Of a stretch of 63,478 bases of DNA, positions 17,128 to 25,356 are shown in pieces; position 1 is the first letter of the stretch, and each line of letters opens with the position of its first letter. Both the position numbers and the translations under genes were made by a program. Where the stretch lies: assembly GCF_006494715.1 (NCBI RefSeq), contig NZ_CP041152.1, positions 1 to 63,478 of the forward strand, in the 5' to 3' direction. The notes under the pieces are model-generated. The model was not told where the DNA came from, did no database searches, and worked only from the letters and a program-made list of their open reading frames with translations. The DNA is from Shewanella sp. SNU WT4 (GTDB lineage Bacteria > Pseudomonadota > Gammaproteobacteria > Enterobacterales > Shewanellaceae).

Positions 17128-17318
17128 TATAATTAATCACGTCTGCTAGGTTTATCTGCTGGACACGATAAAGGCACCCTAATCATTTATGTACAGTATA
17201 AATGCTTAGGGTGGGACTATGTTCTGCCCTTTATGCTCTTGTTCTCTGGGGTGGTACCCAGCATCTGGTCTTAGAACAAGTCCATGAACCTTAGTCGTGT
17301 TGATGTGTCAGATCTCCT
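17128..17318 (+). promoter_or_regulatory. structured leader of the putative toxin mRNA
   Basis: A perfect TATAAT lies at 17128-17133, though no good -35 box is at standard spacing. A 15-bp hairpin with one mismatch follows at 17175-17213 (CACCCTAA/TTAGGGTG, CATTTAT/ATAAATG, loop GTACAGT). A second long stem is at 17238-17280 (CTTGTTCT/AGAACAAG with inner CTGGG/CCCAG). The sRNA pairing site is at 17301-17318. The leader of about 250 nt is typical of type I toxin mRNAs. Confidence 0.6.
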
Positions 17319-17393
17319 AATTTGATGCGTCTTGTTTCATGTGTTGACCAGAAGCAAATGGAACCACGGCTCCTTGTTTGGAGCAAAATACCA

Positions 17394-17516
17394 ATGTCTA
17401 TTTTTGAATTGGTCATTCTTGTTATATCCATTATTGTTGCAGCAGGTGGTGTGAAAATCACTGTCGGCGATATCAATATTGGTAATACACGTAAAGATGA
17501 CACCAACAAAAAGTAA
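17394..17516 (+). CDS. small hydrophobic protein, putative type I toxin
   Basis: The product is 40 residues: one transmembrane helix at about residues 3-20 (IFELVILVISIIVAAGG), then a short polar, basic tail (NTRKDDTNKK). The GGAG site at 17380-17383 can pair within GCTCC-TTGTTT-GGAGC, which would hide it. An intrinsic terminator follows 8 nt after the stop. Size, topology, long structured leader and the complementary sRNA fit a membrane-acting type I toxin such as TisB or ZorO, though the sequence is not one I recognise. An in-frame extension upstream to 17322 is less likely. Confidence 0.62.
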   Translation: MSIFELVILVISIIVAAGGVKITVGDINIGNTRKDDTNKK

Positions 17517-17523
17517 AATTTTT

Positions 17524-17546
17524 CCCGTCTTCGTGACGGGTTTTTT
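17524..17546 (+). terminator. intrinsic terminator of the putative toxin mRNA
   Basis: CCCGTC-TTCGT-GACGGG followed by six T, 8 nt after the stop codon. Confidence 0.88.
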
Positions 17547-17651
17547 ATGCGCTAAGAATTTATTGTGTAGCCTATTAGTAAGCGCCTAATTAACCCACAT
17601 TCCAATAGCATTGCGCTTTTGCCAAAAAGCCTCAAACTTTAAGAGGTACTT

Positions 17652-17735
17652 ATGACTTTATCTTTGATTAACAAACAACAATACTGGCAAGGCATCTTTG
17701 CCCAATTTGAAAGAATGAACACCTTAGATAGTTGA
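17652..17735 (+). pseudogene. possible remnant of a transposase N-terminus
   Basis: A 27-codon frame (MTLSLINKQQYWQGIFAQFE...) resembles the start of IS66-type TnpA proteins (..W..i..qfe.s..). It breaks off immediately at a stop, and no further transposase sequence follows. Confidence 0.35.
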
Positions 17736-17789
17736 TTTTGTAACTTTTTCATGTTTAACTTGAATTTGTAACTTAATCAAGGGGGGGAT

Positions 17790-18047
17790 ATGACTGAGGT
17801 TAAAAATAAACATGGCGGCGCTCGTACTGGTGCTGGTCGCAAAACTAAATATGAAAAAACGGTTGTTACGCGAGTGCCTGAAAAATATCACGATGTGATA
17901 GCAGCTCTCATTCGGCACCTAGATGAATGTGAGTTGGTAGATAAAAATTACAATGACGCTGTATCAGCCCCAGTGTTTTTACGTTCACTCAAAGACAAAC
18001 CTCAGCAAGTGACGTTTACTGTTTCAGCGATTAAGAAAAATGATTAA
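17790..18047 (+). CDS. small putative DNA-binding protein
   Basis: The product is 85 residues with a very strong ribosome-binding site (AAGGGGGG). The N-terminus carries HGGARTGAGRKTKYEKTVVT, an AT-hook-like Gly/Arg motif that precedes a ribbon-helix-helix-like segment (VVTRVPEKYHDVIAALIRHL) in many small plasmid regulators. It stands alone. It probably binds DNA; its target is unknown. Confidence 0.6.
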   Translation: MTEVKNKHGGARTGAGRKTKYEKTVVTRVPEKYHDVIAALIRHLDECELVDKNYNDAVSAPVFLRSLKDKPQQVTFTVSAIKKND

Positions 18048-18460
18048 GTTACAATTTCAAATTCAAGTCTTGTGATTGCCCTCATGTGGAAAAGCTAGGG
18101 ACAGAAAAGATCTGCCCCCAGCTTTACCGCAATCAGTCTGGTTAGCGTTTGTGCTGCCTAATGGGTTGCGCTCTGCGCTCAATAAGTTCTTTTATTTTTG
18201 TCTTTACAAGACAAGGCGAAATTTTCGCTTTTGATGATCGATTTACCATTATGAATATTGTGCGCATAACGACTTTGCCACTCATTCAATATCAGTGCCG
18301 AACGCCTCAAAATCACCACTAAACCTCTGCCAAAAACACAAAAAACCAGTTCTCAATAATTGGTCAATTTCACCACTTTGATAGTTCGCCAGAAAATAGC
18401 CCTCAACGGCTCAAAATAATAAAACTGCTGAAACTATTCGGTATGGCAGAACACATGTGG
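18048..18460. other. intergenic region before hicA
   Basis: About 410 bp are without a supported gene. I see AT-rich DNA with many short A/T runs and no clear repeat, RNA gene or terminator. Confidence 0.5.
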
Positions 18461-18527
18461 CGCGACTATATATAGTTGCGATGCGTTCTGTTGGTTTGGT
18501 ATAATGACCTCCTATATAGCAGGAGGT
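18461..18527 (+). promoter_or_regulatory. hicA promoter, operator and ribosome-site hairpin
   Basis: An imperfect palindrome (CGCGACTATATATAGTTGCG, 18461-18480) overlaps the -35 element TTGCGA (18476-18481). A perfect TATAAT (18500-18505) follows at 18 bp. ACCTCCT (18507-18513) and AGGAGGT (18521-18527) form a perfect inverted repeat whose right arm is the hicA Shine-Dalgarno sequence. The likely start near 18512 would leave most of the left arm out of the mRNA, so the repeat may act in DNA or only in longer transcripts. Confidence 0.6.
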
Positions 18528-18530
18528 ATC

Positions 18531-18776
18531 ATGACGAAAACGGATAAATTATTAGCAAAACTCAAGTCGTCCAAAACACTAACTTGGCATGAATTAGCTG
18601 GTGCGTTAAAAATGCTAGGTTATCAACAAGTAGAAGGCGATGGTTCAAGGGTTAAGTTTGATAATGGCATTCCGAAAGAGTTAATTAACCTGCATAAACC
18701 GCACCCTAGAAATGAATTAAAGGCTTACGCATTACGCCAAGTCAGAGACAAATTAACCGAATGGGGGAAACTATGA
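18531..18776 (+). CDS. hicA: HicA-family mRNA interferase toxin
   Basis: The product is 81 residues from the ATG at 18531, 4 nt after an AGGAGGT site. The N-terminus is typical of HicA (TWHELAGALKMLGYQQVEGDGS), followed by a beta strand and the conserved His region INLHKPHPRNELK. HicA is a double-stranded-RNA-binding-fold ribonuclease that cleaves mRNA. The stop overlaps the hicB start as ATGA. The annotated extension to 18504 covers promoter DNA and is not used. Confidence 0.9.
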   Translation: MTKTDKLLAKLKSSKTLTWHELAGALKMLGYQQVEGDGSRVKFDNGIPKELINLHKPHPRNELKAYALRQVRDKLTEWGKL

Positions 18777-19111
18777 TGCAAAATTCAATGACATATAAGG
18801 GGTATCACGGCTCTGTAGAAATTTGCCCTGGCGATAATATTCTGTTTGGGCAAGTATTATTCATTTCACCGTTGATCAACTATGAGGCTGAAACAGCCAA
18901 AGGGTTAGAGCAAGCATTTCAAGAGGCAATTAACGCCTATCTTGTTGATTGCGCACAACAAGACATTCAACCAGAAAAGCCTTGTAAGGGATCGCTTAAT
19001 GTTAGGTTAGGACATGACTTACATTTAGCTGCGTCTATCGCTGCATTTCAAGCATCGACTAGCACGAATGAATTTATCAAAAGGGCTGTACAAAAAAGTG
19101 TTGGATTATAA
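18773..19111 (+). CDS. hicB: HicB-family antitoxin
   Basis: The product is about 112 residues, with the start at 18773 or 18776. The N-terminal partial RNase H-like domain (YKGYHGSVEICPGDNILFGQ...) and C-terminal ribbon-helix-helix segment (SLNVRLGHDLHLAASIAA) match HicB of the DUF1902 type. It neutralises HicA and represses the operon, probably through the palindrome at 18461-18480. Confidence 0.9.
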   Translation: MMQNSMTYKGYHGSVEICPGDNILFGQVLFISPLINYEAETAKGLEQAFQEAINAYLVDCAQQDIQPEKPCKGSLNVRLGHDLHLAASIAAFQASTSTNEFIKRAVQKSVGL

Positions 19112-19635
19112 GCCTTGATGGAATTTCTAGGGGTTCAGCATAGAACCAAAATAGATGATCAAGTGCAAGAATATGATGTGTTGATCCTGAACTGGTCAGG
19201 GTAATTGTCGCGCAATAAACTCTAGATTCAACAGTAGAAAAGCGTCTTTAAATGAGGCGCGAATCAGTTCTCTTGAGATTTGATTCATGGTAAGGCAAAA
19301 AAAGCCCCGCTGGAAGGAAAAAGCGGGGCGAAATCGGGCGCGGTTGTGCCTGGCGTGAATCAGTCTGGGGCAGACAGATTCACAGGCTCATTTCTATCAG
19401 ATTAGAAAAAGTATTTTGAAACCTTAAATACTTTGTTAACTCTGCAGCCTAACTTAAGTGTCTACAAGTATCAGGCCTTATCATTGAAACGTTTCTCGCT
19501 GGCAGTGAAGTACATCAAAGATTACAACAGAGTCTTTAATGTATAACATTAAACCAACAGCGTTGGTAGATTACATAGAAACTATCGTTTATACTACATA
19601 TGATATAGAAGGAGTAATATCAATTGGAGCGTGAT
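19112..19635. other. intergenic region with two hairpins and a short nuclease-gene duplicate
   Basis: No gene is seen in this stretch. GCCCCGC (19304-19310) and GCGGGGC (19323-19329) form a hairpin with an A-run that would terminate minus-strand RNA. A stretch of about 25 bp at about 19320-19344 is identical to the 3' end of the truncated nuclease gene (near 25300-25324). A strong nested hairpin lies at 19355-19383 (GTGAATC/GATTCAC, GTCTG/CAGAC, loop GGG). The DNA upstream of the cyclase is AT-rich and has a TATGATATAGAAGGAG segment before its start. Confidence 0.55.
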
Positions 19636-20619
19636 ATGAAATCATCTAAAAAACCTATAAATGAGAAAATTCGTTTAAAACAATTACATGATTTATCTAT
19701 TCTTGACACTCCTCCTGAAGAACGATTTGATTGTGTTACTCGCATGGCTAAACGTTTATTTGATGTTCCAATTGCCCTTGTTTCTTTCGTAGATGAAAAT
19801 CGACAGTGGTTTAAGTCTAAATTAGGTTTAGATGTTAATGAAACAGAACGAAGAATTTCTTTCTGTAGTCATGCTATTCTGAAAGAAGATACTTTCATAG
19901 TTAAAGATACAATGAAAGATGATAGATTTATTAATAATCCTTTGGTTGTTGGTGAGCCGTATATTAGATTTTATGCTGGTCAACCTCTAAGAACTTTAAG
20001 CGGACAAATTTTAGGTACTGTTTGTATAATTGATATAGTCCCTAGAGATTTTAATAGTGAAGATATTGCTATGCTAGTTAATCTGGCTGATATGATAGAG
20101 CGTGAAATGATGTCAATTCAGCTCACCATGTCTGATGAATTGACGAAAATATCAAATCGTCGAGGCTTTTTTATGTTAACACGACATTGTTTAGGTATTT
20201 TCTCTAGGGAATCACTTTCAGCAACAATCATTTTTTTTGATCTAGACAAATTTAAAGAAATTAATGATAAATATGGGCATGCTGAAGGTGATAGAGCTCT
20301 AAAAATTTTTGCTGATGAAATGAAAAAGTCATTCAGGACTTCTGATGTTTGTGCTAGATTTGGTGGCGATGAATTTGTAGCGTTGTTAATAAATGCAAAT
20401 ATTGAACAGATTAAAGCATTAATAAAACGATTGACCTCATCACTAAAACTACGTAGTCATTTAGATTGTTTGCCTTATTGCATAGAGTTTTCTTCTGGGG
20501 TTGTCAATTATGAACCTCTAAAACACAAATCAATTGAGGACATGCTGAAAGAAGCCGACAAGTTGATGTATCATGATAAAATTTATAAAAATAATAACTT
20601 ATTATCAAGTCGAAAATAG
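19636..20619 (+). CDS. GAF-GGDEF diguanylate cyclase
   Basis: The product is 327 residues from the ATG at 19636, with GGAG 6 nt upstream. A GAF domain spans about residues 25-155 (LFDVPIALVSFVDENRQWFK; FCSHAI) and a GGDEF domain about 165-325. The catalytic GGDEF is intact at residues 243-247. An RxxD inhibitory site (RTSD, 234-237) lies the canonical five residues upstream, so the enzyme should make c-di-GMP from two GTP and be product-inhibited. It is cytoplasmic, with no membrane segment. It is AT-rich compared with the transfer genes. As plasmid cargo it could promote biofilm or adhesion in the host. Confidence 0.93.
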   Translation: MKSSKKPINEKIRLKQLHDLSILDTPPEERFDCVTRMAKRLFDVPIALVSFVDENRQWFKSKLGLDVNETERRISFCSHAILKEDTFIVKDTMKDDRFINNPLVVGEPYIRFYAGQPLRTLSGQILGTVCIIDIVPRDFNSEDIAMLVNLADMIEREMMSIQLTMSDELTKISNRRGFFMLTRHCLGIFSRESLSATIIFFDLDKFKEINDKYGHAEGDRALKIFADEMKKSFRTSDVCARFGGDEFVALLINANIEQIKALIKRLTSSLKLRSHLDCLPYCIEFSSGVVNYEPLKHKSIEDMLKEADKLMYHDKIYKNNNLLSSRK

Positions 20620-20635
20620 CAGGGCGGGATTAAAC

Positions 20636-20995
20636 TGATCTGATCCAATACTTTTTGACACCACGTTAAGTGAGTAAAATGACTTAACGAGGTGAATATG
20701 ACAATCAAAAAGCCCCGCAAGACCCACACTGCTGAATTTAAAGCTGAAGCCCTGAAACTAGCCGAACGTGTCGGTGTTGCTGAAGCTGCCAGGCAGCTCA
20801 AAATCTACGAATCACAACTTTATAACTGGCGCTCTGCCATTGAGAAGAAATCGACAACTAGCCAGCGCGAAGCCGAGCTTGCTGCTGAAGTTGCCAAGTT
20901 AAAACGCCTGCTAGCCGACCAAGCTGAGGATTTAGCCATCCTAAAAAAGGCAGCCACCTACTTCGCGAAGAATCAAAAGTAGAACGATTCGAATT
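20636..20995 (+). mobile_element. left part of an IS3-family element (terminal repeat plus orfA, orfB broken)
   Basis: The terminal repeat begins near TGATCTGATCCAATAC. OrfA (20698-20982, 94 residues) has a Tra5/InsE-type helix-turn-helix (HTAEFKAEALKLAERVGVAE) and a leucine-zipper-like end. The orfB frame opens directly after it (VERFEFMLEHQHQFRLK) but is cut near 21030 by other IS sequence. An inverted partial copy lies at 22248-22556. Confidence 0.8.
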
Positions 20996-21023
20996 TATGC
21001 TCGAACACCAGCACCAGTTTCGC

Positions 21024-21317
21024 CTAAAGCTCCCCCTGTGTCAGGATAGGCAGTATAGGCCACTTCTTTCTGGCTTGAGGTGTGGTGGTTAACTGCACCA
21101 ATTGGTCGTGTTTTCCTAAAGAGCGGACCACTTCATATTGTGTGCCTTTCTTCAACGGCAGCAGCCAGTGGCTGTTAGGTTGAGCCTGTTGCCAGGCGTG
21201 TAAAAGCCCCAACGAATAGAAGCCTCCCCCCTGTGTCAGGATTGTTGTCACCCTTAAATAATCATTATTTTTAAAGACAGGGTGCGGCAAAAGAGAACGA
21301 TATGGCTCGGTATTCAC
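21024..21317 (-). pseudogene. IS4-family transposase fragment
   Basis: The minus-strand frame contains GGFYSLGLLHAWQQAQPNSH and LPLKKGTQYEVVRSLG, typical of the middle of IS4-family transposases. It lacks both ends and the catalytic residues. Both borders carry the string CCCCCTGTGTCAGGAT (about 21032 and 21227), which is the terminus of the next element. Confidence 0.65.
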
Positions 21318-22240
21318 CAGAACGTAAAGAGGCGATCCTTAAAAAATTATTACCGCCTCACAATTTAACGGTCGCAGAGGTTGCTCGGGAAGAAGGCATT
21401 GCGGTGCAAACCTTGTATCATTGGCGGGATATTGCCAGAAAAGAAGGTCGCCCCGTGCCAGGTAAAACATTAACAACTGATGACTGGTCAGCTGAAGCTA
21501 AGTTTGCGGTACTCATTGAAACAGCCCCGCTATCGGAAGCCGAGTTAAGTCAGTATTGCCGTGAAAAAGGCTTGTTTCGCGAACAAGTACAGCAGTGGAA
21601 ACAGGATTGTTTAGCTGGTTTTCAAACCTCAGAAGTACAAACCAAAACCATTAAACAGCAGGCCAAGGCTGACAGAGCCGAAATCAAATCATTGCAACGA
21701 GAATTGCGCTACAAGGAGAAAGCGCTGGCTGAAGCTGCTGCGTTACTGGTGCTCAGAAAAAAGCTCAATGCGCTCTGGGGGGACGACAGCGAGGAGAGCT
21801 AACTCCCTTGCCTGAGCGCATAGAATTGATTGCCTTAATTCAAGAGGCGTATATCAATGGTGCTCGCCTTTACAAGGCTTGTGCTGAAACTGGACTCAGT
21901 AAACGCACTTATCGACGTTGGTATCGAGCAGGCCAAGTGCAAGCCGATTTAAGACCAATAGCGGCTCGACCAGAACCGACAAATAAACTCGAAGCACATG
22001 AGCGACAACAGATATTAAGTGTGTGTAATTCAATTTTGTCTCACCAGGACAACGTCATGCTCAGCTAGATAACGCGATTTTAGCCAAGCGTAAGGAAGTG
22101 CTTGAAGCGGCAAAGGCAAGAAGACCGACGCGCTGGTCTAAAGACGTGAGAAATTGTGAGGCGGTTGGAGCCGTGACCCTAAACCCAGATAAAGCACCAA
22201 TAGAAGGCGTAATAAATGCAGCTTAATATTTAAGCAAAGA
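21227..22240 (+). mobile_element. truncated IS3-like two-ORF element
   Basis: It starts at CCCCCTGTGTCAGGAT. OrfA (21302-21802, 166 residues) has two helix-turn-helix segments (LTVAEVAREEGIAVQTLYHW) and a C-terminal coiled coil. OrfB (21808-22068) begins PERIELIALIQEAYINGARL but ends early. Downstream, 22060-22226 still encodes the C-terminal end of such an orfB (AKARRPTRWSKDVRN). The middle of orfB with the DDE residues is missing, so the element is dead. Confidence 0.7.
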
Positions 22241-22247
22241 GCGACAA

Positions 22248-22556
22248 CTATCTTGAAAAACACCGAGCTTGGTCGGCTAACAGGCGTTTTAACTTGGCAA
22301 CTTCAGCAGCAAGCTCGGCTTCGCGCTGGCTAGTTGTCGATTTCTTCTCAATGGCAGAGCGCCAGTTATAAAGTTGTGATCCGTAGATTTTGAGCTGCCT
22401 AGCAGCTTCAGCAACACCGACACGTTCGGCTAGTTTCAGGGCTTCAGTTTTAAATTCAGCAGTGTGGGTCTTGCGGGGTTTTTTGATTGTCATATTCACC
22501 TCGTTAAGTCATTTTACTCACTTAGCGTGGTGTCCAAAAGTATTGGATCAGATCAC
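22248..22556 (-). mobile_element. inverted partial copy of the IS3-family element
   Basis: This carries the terminal repeat and first 70-80 codons of the same OrfA as at 20698, in opposite orientation (22493 downward). Only a few substitutions separate the copies (for example ES to GS in the QLYNW region). Together the two ends form an inverted repeat of about 300 bp around the nested IS fragments. Confidence 0.78.
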
Positions 22557-22827
22557 TAAACCCAGATAAAGCATTAATAGAAGGCGTTAGAAATGCAACT
22601 GAATATTTAAGTAAAGAGTGGTAACCAACTTGAAAAAAAACGATTTCGCTCCACAATTAAGTAAAATAAAGTTAATTTTATCTTAAAATGTTGGTATGTT
22701 TCATTAAGCGAGGTAAGGCTGCCAATTTCGATGGAATGTTGATGTTTCGTAGCCCCTTAGTTGTATACCCGCGCCTTATATATTGAGTACAACTTAAAGC
22801 ATTTCAGTTGCACACGGAGAGTCTTTT
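22556..22827. other. second diverged IS orfB tail and upstream region of the CBS gene
   Basis: 22556-22640 repeats, with divergence, the IS tail at 22187-22250 (both contain TAAACCCAGATAAAGCA). It shows that two related copies of that IS end were once present. The rest is AT-rich with a GGAGAG site before the next gene. Confidence 0.5.
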
Positions 22828-23394
22828 ATGAAAATGTTAAGATACTTTGATAGTAGTTCATTAGAACTTACTATTGGACATCAAAATTTAAATCTAGAAT
22901 CGTCTGCAATAGCAATTATGCAGAAAATTGATAATCACCATCTTTGCTCTTTGCCTAAAGAAATGTCTATTGCAGATGCAAGAAAATATTTGATAACAGC
23001 TTTTGGCATCGAATTTCTCGTTACTAACTCATTAGGTCATTGGGAAGGCGTTGTTAGCTATGCTGAGCTGGCTCCAGAACGAATTTTGAGGATGCTTAAT
23101 AAAACCGTGACACCATTATCACTTACAGTGGGCGATGTTATGTTGTGTAGAGAAAATCTCTTTGCTATAACAAAAAAAGAATTAATAACATCTACCATCG
23201 AAGATGTACTACTAACATTAAATACCTTATCAAGTCGCGTTTTGTTGGTTATTGATAACAACGAACTTTGTGGCATAATTAATAGTAATAATATTATAGA
23301 GTTATTAAAACTACCTATCCAAACAAAAAAAAATAATGTTGCTGATATTGTGCATCAATTGCGTGAAACGCATCACTTGACACTTGACACTTGA
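22828..23394 (+). CDS. CBS-domain-like protein
   Basis: The product is 188 residues. Two segments resemble CBS motifs: SIADARKYLITAFGIEFLVT followed by LGHWEGVVSY, and STIEDVLLTLNTLSSRVLLV followed by NNELCGIINSNNIIEL. CBS pairs bind adenosyl ligands and regulate partner enzymes or channels. No partner domain is attached. The C-terminus (HHLTLDT) ends 2 nt before the IS10-like element and includes a TTGACAC repeat, so the natural end may have been altered by that insertion. Confidence 0.62.
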   Translation: MKMLRYFDSSSLELTIGHQNLNLESSAIAIMQKIDNHHLCSLPKEMSIADARKYLITAFGIEFLVTNSLGHWEGVVSYAELAPERILRMLNKTVTPLSLTVGDVMLCRENLFAITKKELITSTIEDVLLTLNTLSSRVLLVIDNNELCGIINSNNIIELLKLPIQTKKNNVADIVHQLRETHHLTLDT

Positions 23395-23396
23395 CA

Positions 23397-24724
23397 CTGA
23401 GGAATCCCCTGATAATTTACAAATAAATCATCAAATTAGGGTGGAAGCGCATCTTGTTGCATGATCAAATGGTTTCGCCAAAAACTACACTTGGACAACA
23501 AGATGCGCGAAGCCAATATCCTACAACATTCGTTACACCAATTCTGCCCAGAACTTCACCTAAAACGATTAAACAGTTTGATGCTGGCCTCTAAGGCACT
23601 GATTGAATGCAAGACGCTGACCTTGACCGAGTTAGGTCGAAATTTACCAACCACGGCCCGAACCAAGCACAACATCAAGCGCATTGATCGTTTGCTCGGC
23701 AACACGCATCTGCATCAAGAGCGGTTAGCGGTCTACCAATGGCATGCCAGCCTTATCTGTTCTGGTAACCCTATGCCGATTGTGCTCGTCGATTGGTCAG
23801 ATATCCGAGAGCATAAACGCATCATGGCCCTGCGCGCCTCAATAGCCTTCAATGGCCGCTCTATTACCCTATATGAGAAATCCTATCCCCTATCAGAACA
23901 ATGCTCTAAGGCCGCCCACAACGGTTTTTTAGCGGACTTAGCCAAGATTTTACCTTTGCATGTTACCCCTCTCATCGTGACTGACGCGGGGTTCAAAGTG
24001 CCTTGGTACAAAGAGGTTGAGGCACATGGTTGGTTTTGGCTAAGCCGTATTCGCGGTACAGTTCAATTTGCAGATATTGGTGCCGAAAATTGGCGTGCAG
24101 TGCGCAGTACACATGATTTGGCCAACGGTCAAGCGAAGAGCCTGGGTTGTAAGACCTTGACCAAAACTAACCCTATCAATTGCCATCTCACGCTGTATCG
24201 TAGCAAACCTAAGGGCCGTACAAATCAGCGTTCAACCAGGACGAATTGCCACCATCCATCAGCAAAAACGTACTCAACAGCGGCGAGAGAACCTTGGGTG
24301 TTAGCCAGCAACTTACCACCAGGATCTCGGAGCCCAAAACAGCTGGTAAACCTGTACGCCAAACGTATGCAAATTGAAGAAACCTTTCGTGACCTCAAAA
24401 GCCCGGCATACGGCTTTGGCTTACGCCAAAGTCGTACCAACAGTCCAGAGCGATTCGACATCATCCTACTGATTGCGTTAATGGTTCAATGCCTGTTGTG
24501 GCTAGTTGGTTTACATGCACAGCAACAGGGCTGGGATAAGCATTTTCAGGCCAATACCATTGGGCATCGAACGGTATTCTCAACGATTCGCTTGGGATTG
24601 GAGGTACTCAGGCGGCCTGATTATCAAATCACGGAGAAAGAATTGCTGGCGGCGTGGGTATTATTCGCCAATCAGTTACTCAAATATGGCTATGCTATGG
24701 CCGATTTATGAGGGGATCCATCAG
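23397..24724 (+). mobile_element. IS10-like element (IS4 family), complete
   Basis: The element is 1,328 bp, almost exactly the length of IS10. The left end is CTGAGGAATCCCCTGATAA; the right end, read inward, is CTGATGGATCCCCTCATAA. The 9 bp flanking each side differ (CACTTGACA and GGAGCCGCG), so there is no target duplication. This suggests a later deletion or recombination next to the element. Confidence 0.9.
23503..24711 (+). CDS. IS10-like transposase
   Basis: The product is 402 residues from the ATG at 23503, the same length as IS10 transposase. The DDE residues are in VLVDWSDIRE, VTDAGFKVPW and the YAKRMQIEETFRDLK (Y-R-E) motif, all intact. Many blocks match IS10 closely (HQFCPELHLKRLNSL; ARTKHNIKRIDRLLGN). 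It is likely functional. Confidence 0.94.
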   Translation: MREANILQHSLHQFCPELHLKRLNSLMLASKALIECKTLTLTELGRNLPTTARTKHNIKRIDRLLGNTHLHQERLAVYQWHASLICSGNPMPIVLVDWSDIREHKRIMALRASIAFNGRSITLYEKSYPLSEQCSKAAHNGFLADLAKILPLHVTPLIVTDAGFKVPWYKEVEAHGWFWLSRIRGTVQFADIGAENWRAVRSTHDLANGQAKSLGCKTLTKTNPINCHLTLYRSKPKGRTNQRSTRTNCHHPSAKTYSTAAREPWVLASNLPPGSRSPKQLVNLYAKRMQIEETFRDLKSPAYGFGLRQSRTNSPERFDIILLIALMVQCLLWLVGLHAQQQGWDKHFQANTIGHRTVFSTIRLGLEVLRRPDYQITEKELLAAWVLFANQLLKYGYAMADL

Positions 24725-25354
24725 GGAGCCGCGTTTGATGCAAAAGGTAATGTTATAGCACCTGCTGGATTTGCTACTTCTACGCATGTTGCTAGAGCTA
24801 AAAAAATTGAGTGGGAACACGTGGTACCCGCCGAAAATTTTGGCAAAGCCTTTAGTGAATGGCGTGATGGCCATGCCCAGTGTGTTGATAGTAAGGGAAA
24901 GTCGTTTAAAGGCCGTAAATGCGCTGAAAAAATGAATATCTCGTATCGGTATATGCAGGCTGATTTGCACAATCTATTTCCTGCCATTGGCGCGGTGAAC
25001 GCGCTACGCAGTAACTACAACTTTACCCTGCTACCCTCTGAAAAATCCGATTTCGGCTCGTGCGATATGCGTATTGAAGGTCGCAAGGCGCAACCGCCAG
25101 AAGCCTCTAGGGGGCGAATTGCCCGCTCATATTTGTATATGGATAAGGCTTACTCAAATTATTCTATGAGTAAATCGCAGCGGCAATTAATGGTAGCTTG
25201 GGACAAACAATTCCCTGTGGATATGCAAGAATGCCAACGTGCTAAAAAAATTGCCGTAATTCAGGGTAATCATAACGAAATAGTTAAAAATAGATGTGAA
25301 AAGCGGGGCGAAATCGGGCGCGGTATAGCACGTCAATTAGCTTGGCCGATATAA
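24725..25354 (+). pseudogene. endonuclease I (EndA/Vvn-type) lacking its N-terminus
   Basis: About 209 codons remain after the IS10-like element removed the signal peptide and first part. The catalytic region KIEWEHVVPAENFGK (His nucleophile motif), the Cys-containing segments and RGRIARSYLYM (metal/substrate helix) are intact. Family members are periplasmic or secreted nucleases that degrade incoming DNA. Without a start and signal peptide this copy is probably silent, although the IS-derived frame runs into it from upstream. Confidence 0.82.
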
Positions 25355-25356
25355 GG

